NCBI GenBank assembly: GCA_005885115.1 | Contig: VAXX01000167.1 | Location: forward strand, 1 to 8,371 | Direction: 5' to 3' | DNA length: 8,371 bases | Source: Actinomycetota bacterium | Lineage (GTDB): Bacteria > Actinomycetota > Actinomycetes > Mycobacteriales > Micromonosporaceae | Shown here: piece after piece, positions 1 through 6,679 of the stretch | Numbering within the stretch: position 1 is the stretch's first letter | Layout: each line of letters begins with the position of its first letter | Position numbers and translations under genes: made by a program | The notes under the pieces: model-generated | What the model saw: only the letters and a program-made list of their open reading frames with translations | Told to the model about the DNA's origin: nothing | Database searches by the model: none

Positions 1-2357
1 AGGTCGTCGGCGAGCTGGTCGAGGGAGATCTTCGTACCGGAGCCGGTCGGGTGCTCGACCAGCAGGTCCTGGCCGTAGAAGTTGGCGTACCGGCGCAGCG
101 CCTCGATAACCAGGTAGTTGGCCGGGAACCAGACCGGGCCGCGCCAGTTGGAGTTGCCGCCGAACAGGCCGCTGGTCGACTCGGCCGGCTCGTAGTCGAC
201 CGTGTACGACGCGCCGGCCAGCTCCAGGGTGAACGGGTGGTCCTGGTGGTACCGGGACAGCGCGCGCAGCCCGTGCGGGGACAGGAACTCGTTCTCGTCG
301 AGCATCGTGGACAGGATGCGGACCAACCGGTCGCCGCCGACGATCGCGAGCAGCCGGCCCTCGGCACCGTCGCGCACGTGCGTCTCCCCGACCACCTGCC
401 GGTACTGCGCCCGGTGCTTGAGGAACCAGAAGAACCGGCCGGTGAAGTCCGGCAGCCGGGCCATCGTGGCCTGCCCGAGCGTGGTGGTCGCGGCCAACGG
501 CAGCAGGCCGACCATCGACCGTACCCGCAGCGGGGTGCGCTGCCCGTCGTCCAGCGCCAGGACGTCGTAGAAGAACCCGTCGTCCTCGTCCCACAATCCC
601 TTGTTGTGCAAGGCGTCCGCGATGAACGCGAAGTGCTCCAGGAACTTCGTCGCGGTGTCCTCGTAGCTGCGGTCCCGCTCGGCGAGCAGGAACGCGATCT
701 CCAGCAGGTTCAGCGCGTACATGGCCATCCAGGCCGTACCGTCGCTCTGCTCGATCCGCCCGGACACGGGCAGGATCGCCGAACGGTCGACCGGCCCGAT
801 GTTGTCCAGGCCGAGGAAGCCGCCGGCGAAGATGTTGTCGCCGTCGGCGTCCTTGCGGTTGACCCACCAGGTGAAGTTGAGCATCAGCTTGTGGAAGACC
901 CGGGCCAGGAAGGTGTAGTCGCGGCTGCCGTCGATCTGGAAGACCCGTAGCGCCGCCCAGGCGTGTACGGGCGGGTTGACGTCGCCGAACGCCCACTCGT
1001 ACGCGGGTACCTGCCCGTTGGGGTGCAGGTACCACTCGCGCAGGATCAGCACCAGTTGCGCCTTGGCGAACTCGGGGTCGACCCGCGCGATCGGTACGCA
1101 GTGGAACGCCAGGTCCCAGGCCGCGAACCACGGATACTCCCACGGGTCCGGCATGGACAGCACGTCGGCGTTGTTGACGTGTACCCAGTCCCGGTTGCGC
1201 CCGCCCCGGCGCTGCGGCGGCGGCGGTGGCCCGGCCGGGTCGCCGTCGAGCCAGCGCCCGACGTCGTAGTGGTAGAACTGCTTGCCCCACATCATTCCGG
1301 CGACCGCCTGCCGCAGCACCATCGCCTCGTCGGGGGTGGCGGTGTCCGGGGTCAGCTCGGCGAAGAACTCGTCCGCCTCGGCCCGCCGCTCGGCCAGGAC
1401 GTCATCGAAAGCACCATCCTCCACAGTGGACAGTCGCAGCCGGAGCTCCGCCGTCTGTCCACTGGGGACGGTCAGGACGTAGTGCAGCGCCGCCTTGGTA
1501 CCCACGCCGTCCGGGTTGACGGTGTCCGCGCCGTGCACCACGTGGTCGTTGATGCCGTCCTTCGGGTACGCCGACCGTCCCGGCGCGCCCCACAGGCGCT
1601 GCGCGTTGGACTCGTTGTCACAGAACAGCGGCGTCGGGTCGCCGTCCCCAGACAGGGTCAGCGTCCCGAGGTGGTGGTGCGTGCCGACCAACCGGCCGTC
1701 CACCGCACGGATGCCGGGCACCTTGTCGTGCCCGGGAACCCCCCAGGCCCACGTGTTGCGGAACCACAGATGGGGCAGGACGTGGATGGTCGCGTCCTGC
1801 GGACCGCGGTTCTCCACGCTGACCACCATGCACAGGTCGGTCGGCCCGGCCTTGGCGTAGTCGACGGTGACCGCCCAGTACCGGCTGTCGTCGAACACCC
1901 CGGTGTCGACCAACTCGTACTCGGGGTCGGCCTGCGTCCGCCGCCGGTTCTCGGCGACCAGCTCGTCGTACGGGAACGGGGCCTGCGGGTAGTGGTACCG
2001 CCAGCGCATCCAGGAGTGGGTCGGCGTGGAGTCCAGGTACCACCAGTACTCCTTGGCGTCCTCCCCGTGGTTGCCCTCGGGACCGGACAGGCCGAAGATG
2101 CGCTCCTTGAGGATCGGGTCCACGCCGTTCCAGAACGCCAGGCCGAAGCAGAACGTCTGGTGCTCGTCGCAGATCGCCCCGAGCCCGTCCTCGCTCCACC
2201 GGTACGTCCGGGACCGGGCGTGGTCGTGCGGGAAGTACGTCCACGCGGTGCCGTCGGGGCTGTAGTCCTCGCGGACCGTACCCCAGGCCCGCTCGGCCAC
2301 GTACGGCCCCCACGCCTTCCACTCCGGCTGACCCAACCGGTCCTTCTCGGCACTCAT
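1..2357 (-). CDS. GH63/MGH1-like glucosidase, C-terminus cut by window edge
   Basis: Predicted inverting (alpha/alpha)6-barrel glycoside hydrolase of the large bacterial 'glucosidase' group (GH63 / MGH1-like, related to fungal YMR196W-type proteins). It probably releases glucose from an unidentified alpha-glucoside. It has no signal peptide, so it should be cytosolic. The frame is open from ATG at 2357 to the left edge, giving 785 visible residues; family members are usually near 880-900, so about 100 are missing. Seen motifs: [13 protein letters not shown] at 245-257; WDLAFH at 414-419, where D415 matches the usual GH63 general-acid position; [14 protein letters not shown] from 442 followed by FGDVNPP; and WRGPVW at 738-743. 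The catalytic base normally lies in a C-terminal EYF-type motif, which would be outside the window. The start overlaps the dehydrogenase stop as ATGA, with GGAG just upstream, which suggests translational coupling. Family assignment is firm; the substrate is unknown. Confidence 0.86.
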   Translation of the reverse strand, partial: MSAEKDRLGQPEWKAWGPYVAERAWGTVREDYSPDGTAWTYFPHDHARSRTYRWSEDGLGAICDEHQTFCFGLAFWNGVDPILKERIFGLSGPEGNHGEDAKEYWWYLDSTPTHSWMRWRYHYPQAPFPYDELVAENRRRTQADPEYELVDTGVFDDSRYWAVTVDYAKAGPTDLCMVVSVENRGPQDATIHVLPHLWFRNTWAWGVPGHDKVPGIRAVDGRLVGTHHHLGTLTLSGDGDPTPLFCDNESNAQRLWGAPGRSAYPKDGINDHVVHGADTVNPDGVGTKAALHYVLTVPSGQTAELRLRLSTVEDGAFDDVLAERRAEADEFFAELTPDTATPDEAMVLRQAVAGMMWGKQFYHYDVGRWLDGDPAGPPPPPQRRGGRNRDWVHVNNADVLSMPDPWEYPWFAAWDLAFHCVPIARVDPEFAKAQLVLILREWYLHPNGQVPAYEWAFGDVNPPVHAWAALRVFQIDGSRDYTFLARVFHKLMLNFTWWVNRKDADGDNIFAGGFLGLDNIGPVDRSAILPVSGRIEQSDGTAWMAMYALNLLEIAFLLAERDRSYEDTATKFLEHFAFIADALHNKGLWDEDDGFFYDVLALDDGQRTPLRVRSMVGLLPLAATTTLGQATMARLPDFTGRFFWFLKHRAQYRQVVGETHVRDGAEGRLLAIVGGDRLVRILSTMLDENEFLSPHGLRALSRYHQDHPFTLELAGASYTVDYEPAESTSGLFGGNSNWRGPVWFPANYLVIEALRRYANFYGQDLLVEHPTGSGTKISLDQLADD
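1420..1468. repeat. 14-bp inverted repeat (1 mismatch) inside the glucosidase gene
   Basis: The arms are TCCACAGTGGACAG (1420-1433) and CTGTCCACTGGGGA (1455-1468), separated by 21 bases. They are complementary at 13 of 14 positions, including a perfect 10-bp core. The left arm also contains a small palindrome, TCCAC-A-GTGGA. The repeat encodes residues 297-313 of the glucosidase and keeps the reading frame. Around it the codons are less G/C-ending than elsewhere in the gene (AGT, GGA, ACT, GAT, GGT, GCT). It could be a chance repeat, an mRNA hairpin or an old small-element insertion; function is unknown. Confidence 0.6.
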
Positions 2358-3394
2358 ATCTCCAGCACGACCTTGACGTCCTGGGGGCCGCGGGCGAACG
2401 CGGTCGGGTAGTCCGCGAGCGGTACCCGCCGGGTGATCAGCCGGGCGAGCCAGCTCTGGTCGGCGGCCAGCAGCGCCTGCGCGGCCGCCTCATAGTGGCG
2501 GCGGTTGGCGTTGACCGTGCCGAAGACCACGTCGTTGGCCAGCACCGCGCTGCGGTTGAGGCCGCCGATGTCCAGCGGCAGGACGTGCCCCACCGCCGAC
2601 ACCCCGGTCAGGCAGGCGATGCTGTCGGTCGCCGAGTGGGTGAGGACGTCCACGATCACACTCGGTACGCCGGTGCACTCGACGAGCACGTCGCCGAGCA
2701 CCTTGCTGTCGGGCAGGGACTCGTGGTGGTACGTCGCGCCGAGGTCGCGTACCAACTGGGGTTTGGGCCCGTCGGTGACCCGGTCGAAGACGTGCACCTC
2801 CAGCCCCCGCTGTACGCCCAGCAGCGCGGCCAGCAGCCCGACCGGCCCGGCCCCGGTGACCACCGCGACCCGCGGCTGCCAGAACGCCCGCTGCCCGATC
2901 CGCTCGACCTGCTCCCACGCCTTGGCCACGATGGTGGTCGGCTCCAGCAGTACGCCCACCTGCGCGAGCGCCGGGTCGAGCCGGACCAGCCCGTCCGGGT
3001 CGGTACGCCAGCGTTCCCGGGCGAACCCGTGCTGCCCCTTGATCCCGTGCTCGGTGTACCGGCCGTTGCGGCACATGTCCCACTCACCGGCCCCGCAGGG
3101 CGGGCAGGGCACCGGGTCGGGGCGCCGCACGATGCCCACCACGAGGTCCCCCGCGGCGAACCCGCTGCCGGCCGGGGCTTCGGCGATCCGGCCGAGGTTC
3201 TCGTGACCGAGGACGAGCAGCTCCGAACCGGGCGGGGCCTGGCCGTACTCGGCGGCGACGATCTCGATGTCGGTGCCGCACAGGCCGACGGCGAGTCCGT
3301 CCACCAGGACGGCACCGTCCTCGGCGGGCGGCTCGGGCAGGTCCACAAGGGCGAGGGAATCGGCCACTCCGGGCCGTACGGTCAAGGCGCGCAC
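2354..3394 (-). CDS. Zinc-dependent glucose 1-dehydrogenase-like (MDR family)
   Basis: 346-residue medium-chain dehydrogenase that best fits the glucose 1-dehydrogenase group: beta-D-glucose + NAD(P)+ to glucono-1,5-lactone. Seen: catalytic-zinc region GLCGTD (C39) and GHEN (H64, E65); structural-zinc lobe cysteines C97, C100 and C108, with the usual first cysteine replaced (P94, beside D93); LLEPTTIVAKAWEQ (149-162) with zinc-ligand-type E151; Rossmann GAGPVG (181-186); and a C-terminal segment with VNANRRHYEAA typical of glucose dehydrogenases. The second beta strand ends in FDR (D204), which suggests NAD+ use or dual specificity. The start is GTG at 3394 and only a weak GGTGA lies close upstream; the ATG at 3419 is in another frame and soon hits a stop. 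It lies 48 nt after the kinase gene and overlaps the glucosidase start by 4 nt. Another polyol or sugar substrate remains possible. Confidence 0.86.
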   Translation of the reverse strand: MRALTVRPGVADSLALVDLPEPPAEDGAVLVDGLAVGLCGTDIEIVAAEYGQAPPGSELLVLGHENLGRIAEAPAGSGFAAGDLVVGIVRRPDPVPCPPCGAGEWDMCRNGRYTEHGIKGQHGFARERWRTDPDGLVRLDPALAQVGVLLEPTTIVAKAWEQVERIGQRAFWQPRVAVVTGAGPVGLLAALLGVQRGLEVHVFDRVTDGPKPQLVRDLGATYHHESLPDSKVLGDVLVECTGVPSVIVDVLTHSATDSIACLTGVSAVGHVLPLDIGGLNRSAVLANDVVFGTVNANRRHYEAAAQALLAADQSWLARLITRRVPLADYPTAFARGPQDVKVVLEI

Positions 3395-3442
3395 GGGGTC
3401 ACCGTAGCCGGCCGACCATGAGAACGGCAGCGGGAGTCGGGA

Positions 3443-4096
3443 TCACGGCCGAACCAGTACCCGGTCGGCCCGTCCCCGCGTGGTGGCGATCAGCGCGGCG
3501 TTGGCCTCGTCGCTGCGGTGTACCCAGTCGTGCGCGGCGGGCCGGTCCAGTCCTCGCGAGCGCTGCCGGCGCAGCAGCGCCTCGACCCTGGTCGGGGTCG
3601 GCGCGTCGATGTACAGGACCAGGTCGAGCAGGGTACGCACGGGCGCCCACGGCGGGTCGGGCAGCAGCAGGTAGTTGCCCTCGATGACGACCACCCGTAC
3701 CGACGGCGGGACCGGGATCGCGCTGCCGATCGACTCGTTGAGCGTGCGGTTGAACTCCGGCGCGTACACCACCTCACCGTCGGGTACCGCCCGCAGCCGG
3801 GTCAGCAGGTGCACGAACCCGGCCGCGTCGAACGTCTCCGGCGCCCCCTTGCGGTCGGCCAGGCCCAGCCGGTCCAGCTCCGCGTTGGCCAGGTGGAACC
3901 CGTCCATCGGTACCGCGACGGCGCCGTCGGGTCCGTACTCCTGGCGCAGCGTCGCGGTCAGGCTCGACGCGAGGGTGGACTTGCCCGCCGCCGGCGGTCC
4001 GGCGATGCCCACCAGGATCCGCCGCTGGCCGGAGGCGAGCAGCGGATCCAGGGCGCTACGCGCGCCGGAGAGCACCAGCGGATGGGAACGGACCAC
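3443..4096 (-). CDS. P-loop nucleoside/sugar kinase-like protein
   Basis: About 217 residues, a cytosolic P-loop kinase of the uridine kinase / pantothenate kinase / FrcK-like group that is often annotated 'nucleoside/nucleotide kinase family protein'. Seen: Walker A GPPAAGKST (33-41), VPMDGFHLAN (62-71) where D65 is in the position of the catalytic or substrate-binding Asp, DRKGAPETFD (81-90), YAPEFNR (111-117), the strand VVVIEGNYLLL (135-145), and a lid with RRQRSRG. The frame is open far upstream through the phospholipase gene, but that part is non-homologous. The GTG at 4096 is the best start: it lies 17 nt after the phospholipase stop and gives the usual family length. There is no convincing Shine-Dalgarno sequence, and another GTG lies at 4075. 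The phosphate acceptor cannot be read from sequence. Relatives occur beside sugar-uptake genes, so a sugar acceptor would suit the neighbouring glucose genes, but this is inference. Confidence 0.82.
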   Translation of the reverse strand: MVRSHPLVLSGARSALDPLLASGQRRILVGIAGPPAAGKSTLASSLTATLRQEYGPDGAVAVPMDGFHLANAELDRLGLADRKGAPETFDAAGFVHLLTRLRAVPDGEVVYAPEFNRTLNESIGSAIPVPPSVRVVVIEGNYLLLPDPPWAPVRTLLDLVLYIDAPTPTRVEALLRRQRSRGLDRPAAHDWVHRSDEANAALIATTRGRADRVLVRP

Positions 4097-4113
4097 GATC
4101 GCAAAGGCTAGCG

Positions 4114-4635
4114 CTACCGCCGGCGTTCCAGCGCCGCCTTGTACGCGGCGGCCCGGTCCAGGTCGGCCCGGCTGACCACCAGCGCGCCGAACAGGTGCAC
4201 CGCCTCGTAGTACGTCCAGGCCAGGCTGTCGCACGAGGGCCGGACCACCCAGGAGTACCGGCCGCACCTCGCCAGCAGGTCGAAGTAGAAGGCGCTGTCC
4301 ACCCGGTCCTTGTTGGCCGGGAACCGGCCGACCTCCTTGTAGTTGCGGTACCCGAAGTCGTGCCGTGCGCAGGGCAGCCGGAAGTCGAAGCCCAGCGGCT
4401 GGTCCGGGGAGTCCGAGCAGTAGTCGGTGGACCAGTCCAGCCCGTAGCCGGGGTAGGCGCCCGGGTTGGCCCGGCCCCAGGCCCAGGCGGCCTGGCTGGG
4501 GGCGGTGGCCTGGGTGAAGGCGGACAGCACGGCGAGCTTCTGGTCCAGCGTCGCGGCGTGCGCGGGGGTGGCCGCCGCGAGCGCGGCGAGCACGGTGGTG
4601 ACGGTGAGCGCGAGGGCGGAGAGCAGGCGTCGCAT
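4114..4635 (-). CDS. Secreted prokaryotic phospholipase A2
   Basis: 173-residue exported, calcium-dependent phospholipase A2 that releases the sn-2 fatty acid from glycerophospholipids. It closely resembles the Streptomyces violaceoruber enzyme. Residues 1-27 are a signal peptide (MRR, a long Ala/Leu core, then THAHA-like ATPAHA before the cut at 27/28). The mature part contains FTQ (40-42), LDWSTDYC (66-73), GFDF, and the catalytic segment CARHDFGYRNYK (89-100) with the H92-D93 dyad. D71 and D93 fit the calcium ligands. Four cysteines (C73, C89, C124, C135) match the two family disulfides. AWTYYEAVHLFG (139-150) corresponds to the end of the Streptomyces enzyme; here about 23 extra charged residues follow (151-173). 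The start ATG at 4635 fits the signal peptide, though no Shine-Dalgarno sequence is visible upstream. It is divergent from the channel-like gene. Confidence 0.94.
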   Translation of the reverse strand: MRRLLSALALTVTTVLAALAAATPAHAATLDQKLAVLSAFTQATAPSQAAWAWGRANPGAYPGYGLDWSTDYCSDSPDQPLGFDFRLPCARHDFGYRNYKEVGRFPANKDRVDSAFYFDLLARCGRYSWVVRPSCDSLAWTYYEAVHLFGALVVSRADLDRAAAYKAALERRR

Positions 4636-4736
4636 ATTGAAGATGATCAGTGGGTACGCCGCCGTAAGCCACCCCTGACCACCGATTTGTCACCTGGCGT
4701 TAGGCGTCTGGCCTGGTCATGCCGGAGGATGAGACG
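4636..4736. promoter_or_regulatory. Divergent intergenic region (phospholipase / channel-like gene)
   Basis: This 101-bp gap, less G+C-rich than the genes, must hold the promoters of both divergent genes. Fragments such as TTGTCA (4687-4692, plus strand) and GTGACA (4693-4688, minus strand) resemble -35 elements. Neither is followed at 16-18 nt by a good TANNNT -10 box, so no promoter is called. TGATCA near the phospholipase start is a short palindrome of no clear meaning. Confidence 0.4.
4724..4728 (+). promoter_or_regulatory. Shine-Dalgarno GGAGG deciding the start of the channel-like gene
   Basis: GGAGG ends 8 nt before the ATG at 4737. An earlier in-frame ATG at 4719 would place this GGAGG inside the coding sequence and has no ribosome-binding site of its own. 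The shorter start is therefore preferred, and it also puts the first membrane helix right at the N-terminus. Confidence 0.75.
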
Positions 4737-5831
4737 ATGCGGGTGATCTCTGGCCTGGCCGGCGCTGCCCTGCTGGTACTCACCGCCGGCAGCATCCTGC
4801 GCAACGTGGTGATCCCGCGCGGTCTCGGTTCGATGCTCACCCGGGTGCTCTGGCGCGCGCTCCGCCAGCTGCTGCTCCTGGCGGCCCGACCGTTCCACAC
4901 CTACGAGGCCCGCGACAAGATGCTGGCCTGGCTCGCCCCGATGGTGCTCGTCTCGACCCTGCTGTCCTGGCTGGCCGCCCTGTTCGGCGCGTACGGGCTG
5001 ATCATGCACGGGGTCTCCGGGCTCCCGCTCCGGGCCTCGTTCCGGGAGGCCGGGTCCAGCCTGTTCACCCTGGGGTACGCCTCGGCGACCGGCCGGAACC
5101 TGACCGTACTCGACTTCCTCGCCGCGGCCACCGGCCCGGTCGTCATCGCGCTCCAGATCTCGTACCTGCCCACCCTGTACGCCGCGTACAACCGGCGGGA
5201 GGTCGAGGTGACCCTGCTCCAGGCCCGGGCCGCCGAACCCGCCTGGGGACCGGAGCTGCTGGCCCGGCAGGCGCTCATCGGCACTGTGGACGAGCTCGTC
5301 GGGCTGTACCAGAGCTGGGAGCGGCTGGCCGCCGACGTCGGCGAGAGCCACGCCAACTACGCGGTCCTGATGGCCTTCCGCTCGCCCCGCCCGTACCGTA
5401 GCTGGATCATCGCGCTGCTCGCGGTGATGGACGCGGCGGCCATGCACATGGCGCTCGCCCCGACCTCCGCGCCGGCCGCGGCCGCCCGGCTGATGCTGCG
5501 GTCAGGCTTTACCGCCCTGCGGGACATCGCCCGGGTGATTCAGGTGCCGTTCGATCCGGACCCGGATCCCGACGATCCGATCGAGCTGACCTTCGACGAG
5601 TACGAGCAGGCCGTCGAGCACGTGGTCAAGGCCGGGTTCCTGGCCGAACGCCCGGCCGAGGAGTCCTGGCCGCACTACCGGGGCTGGCGGGTCAACTACG
5701 AGCGGATCGCGTACGCGCTGGCCCGCAAGGTCGACGCGGTACCGGCGCTGTGGAGCGGCCGGCGGGACTGGCCGTCCGAGCCGATGGCGCCCGAGCGCCC
5801 CATCGACCGCCGGCCCGATCCGGCCCGCTGA
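4737..5831 (+). CDS. Potassium-channel-like membrane protein with long cytosolic tail
   Basis: 364 residues, not a characterised family that I can name. Hydrophobic segments lie at about 3-26, 62-91 and 124-151. Between the last two is a re-entrant-loop-like stretch, FREAGSSLFTLGYASATG (102-119), placed as the pore helix and filter are in KcsA-type channels (helix, P-loop with T-x-G-Y, helix, then a charged exit). The filter-like motif is TLGYA (111-115), with Ala where canonical TVGYG has the second Gly. The exit helix ends LPTLYAAYNRREVEV, after which about 210 residues look cytosolic and mostly helical, including an acidic run DPDPDPDDP and a 'WPHYRGWRVNYE' segment. Similarity to Ion_trans_2 is by eye. 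The start was chosen from GGAGG at 4724-4728. It stands alone on its strand, followed by a hairpin. It could instead be a non-conducting relative or a sensor. Confidence 0.66.
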   Translation: MRVISGLAGAALLVLTAGSILRNVVIPRGLGSMLTRVLWRALRQLLLLAARPFHTYEARDKMLAWLAPMVLVSTLLSWLAALFGAYGLIMHGVSGLPLRASFREAGSSLFTLGYASATGRNLTVLDFLAAATGPVVIALQISYLPTLYAAYNRREVEVTLLQARAAEPAWGPELLARQALIGTVDELVGLYQSWERLAADVGESHANYAVLMAFRSPRPYRSWIIALLAVMDAAAMHMALAPTSAPAAAARLMLRSGFTALRDIARVIQVPFDPDPDPDDPIELTFDEYEQAVEHVVKAGFLAERPAEESWPHYRGWRVNYERIAYALARKVDAVPALWSGRRDWPSEPMAPERPIDRRPDPAR

Positions 5832-5838
5832 GAGGATC

Positions 5839-5853
5839 AGCGCCACTGGCGCT
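5839..5853 (+). terminator. Candidate terminator hairpin
   Basis: AGCGCC-ACT-GGCGCT is a perfect 6-bp stem with a 3-nt loop, starting 8 nt after the stop of the channel-like gene. No T-run follows, which is common for actinobacterial hairpin terminators but also lowers certainty. Confidence 0.45.
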
Positions 5854-5868
5854 CCCGGCGTCGTTGGG

Positions 5869-5874
5869 TAGAGT
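5869..5874 (+). promoter_or_regulatory. Possible -10 box TAGAGT
   Basis: TAGAGT fits the actinobacterial TANNNT -10 pattern and would start transcription about 30 nt before the next gene. The hexamer 17 nt upstream (CTGGCG) is a poor -35 match and overlaps the hairpin at 5839-5853, so the call is tentative. Confidence 0.3.
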
Positions 5875-5897
5875 CGGCCCGGCGGCCGTCCGACCCG

Positions 5898-5904
5898 GGA
5901 GGAG
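5898..5904 (+). promoter_or_regulatory. Shine-Dalgarno GGAGGAG before the GTG start at 5914
   Basis: The purine run ends 9 nt before GTG 5914 and supports that start. No other in-frame start lies between it and the membrane helix with comparable support. Confidence 0.7.
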
Positions 5905-5913
5905 TTCGTATCC

Positions 5914-6633
5914 GTGCAGCAGGAGAGTTCGCCGGCCACTGGTGCGATCCCTGACCAGCCCAGCCCGGCGAGGGGCCGCCACGCCGCTCCCGCGGCCCCC
6001 GAGGACCATCCGGCGACCGACCCACCGACCAGGCGGGTCGAGGGCTCCCCGAAGCCGGACGAGACGGTCGTGCTGCCCGCGTTCCTGACCGGGAAGAAGG
6101 AGCCGCCGCCGGCCCGGACGGCGCCGCCGCTGGCCCCGGACGGGTCGCTGCCGGCCAGCGAGCGGGGCATGTTGATCTTCGTCGCCACCCTGCTCGGCGT
6201 GGGTACCCTCGCCGTGGTCGTACTCCTGGGCCTGGGCGGGTTCACCGCGCCGCCGGCCAAGGCCACCTCGTCGGCGGTACCGGTCGCCTCGCCCACGCCG
6301 ACCCCGCCTGAGCCGAGCCCGGCGCCGTCCCCGACGCCCTCACCGACCCGGTCGCCCGTACCGCCGAAGCCGTCCCCGAAGCGCAGCCCGTCCCCGACCT
6401 CCACCTTCCTGGGCATCCTGACCGCGCGGGACCTGTCCACGTTCTGCTCAGCCAACCACGCCGGCCGGGTCGCCCAGCACTCCGACCGCAGCTGGTACTG
6501 CAAGTCGACCACCGGGCACCCGTCCCTCCCGTTCAGCTCGACCGACATCTGCCGGTGGCGGTACGACGACAAGGCCGCCTGGGCGGTGGCCGGCGACATC
6601 GACGACCCGACCACCTGGAAGTGCTTTACCTGA
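5914..6633 (+). CDS. Single-pass membrane protein with proline-rich stalk and four-Cys extracellular domain
   Basis: 239 residues, function unknown. Residues 1-84 are Pro/Ala-rich, charged and probably disordered in the cytosol. One transmembrane helix lies at about 86-110. Residues 113-163 are a Pro/Ser/Thr stalk with many S-P and T-P repeats. Residues 165-239 form a compact domain with C178, C196, C213 and C237 and paired aromatic-cysteine motifs WYC (194-196) and WKC (235-237), plus DICRWRY (211-217) and DIDDPTTW. No N-terminal signal peptide is present, so a type II orientation (C-terminus outside, two disulfides) is inferred. The four-Cys domain resembles small modules seen at the ends of actinobacterial secreted or kinase-linked proteins; this is from memory of the pattern and not a search. 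It starts at GTG behind GGAGGAG. It follows the channel-like gene by 82 nt, with a hairpin and a possible promoter between, so it may be transcribed separately. Confidence 0.85.
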   Translation: MQQESSPATGAIPDQPSPARGRHAAPAAPEDHPATDPPTRRVEGSPKPDETVVLPAFLTGKKEPPPARTAPPLAPDGSLPASERGMLIFVATLLGVGTLAVVVLLGLGGFTAPPAKATSSAVPVASPTPTPPEPSPAPSPTPSPTRSPVPPKPSPKRSPSPTSTFLGILTARDLSTFCSANHAGRVAQHSDRSWYCKSTTGHPSLPFSSTDICRWRYDDKAAWAVAGDIDDPTTWKCFT

Positions 6634-6642
6634 ACATCTGAA

Positions 6643-6675
6643 GCGCCTGGACCGAGGATCGGCGCCCACACCGAT
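6643..6675. terminator. Weak overlapping hairpins in convergent gap
   Basis: The 46-bp gap between two convergent stops holds three mutually exclusive short stems: GCGCC/GGCGC (6643-6647 with 6661-6665), CCGA-GGA-TCGG (6652-6662) and ATCGG/CCGAT (6658-6662 with 6671-6675). They could act as a bidirectional terminator. All are only 4-5 bp and no T-run follows. Confidence 0.25.
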
Positions 6676-6679
6676 ACCG

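Noticed and set aside
963..2411. Long plus-strand reading frame of 482 codons opposite the glucosidase
   Set aside because: It is antisense to a gene with clear family motifs, its translation is low-complexity Val/Arg/Pro/Gly sequence, and it matches no protein type. Long antisense frames are expected at this G+C content.
4097..4693. Upstream extension of the kinase reading frame through the phospholipase gene
   Set aside because: The extension is the phospholipase gene read in another frame, with no kinase-like content. The phospholipase has a signal peptide and full catalytic motifs, so the kinase start is set at 4096.
4687..4707. Plus-strand promoter using TTGTCA and TTAGGCGT
   Set aside because: The spacing between the two is about 8 nt, far too short for a -35/-10 pair, and the second element is not a good -10 box.
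4719..4736. Earlier ATG at 4719 for the channel-like gene
   Set aside because: No ribosome-binding site precedes it, whereas GGAGG is ideally placed for the ATG at 4737.
5502..6671. 389-codon minus-strand frame covering the four-Cys membrane protein gene
   Set aside because: Its Gly/Val-rich stretch is just the antisense of the Pro/Ser stalk. The plus-strand gene has a Shine-Dalgarno sequence, a membrane helix and better third-position G+C.
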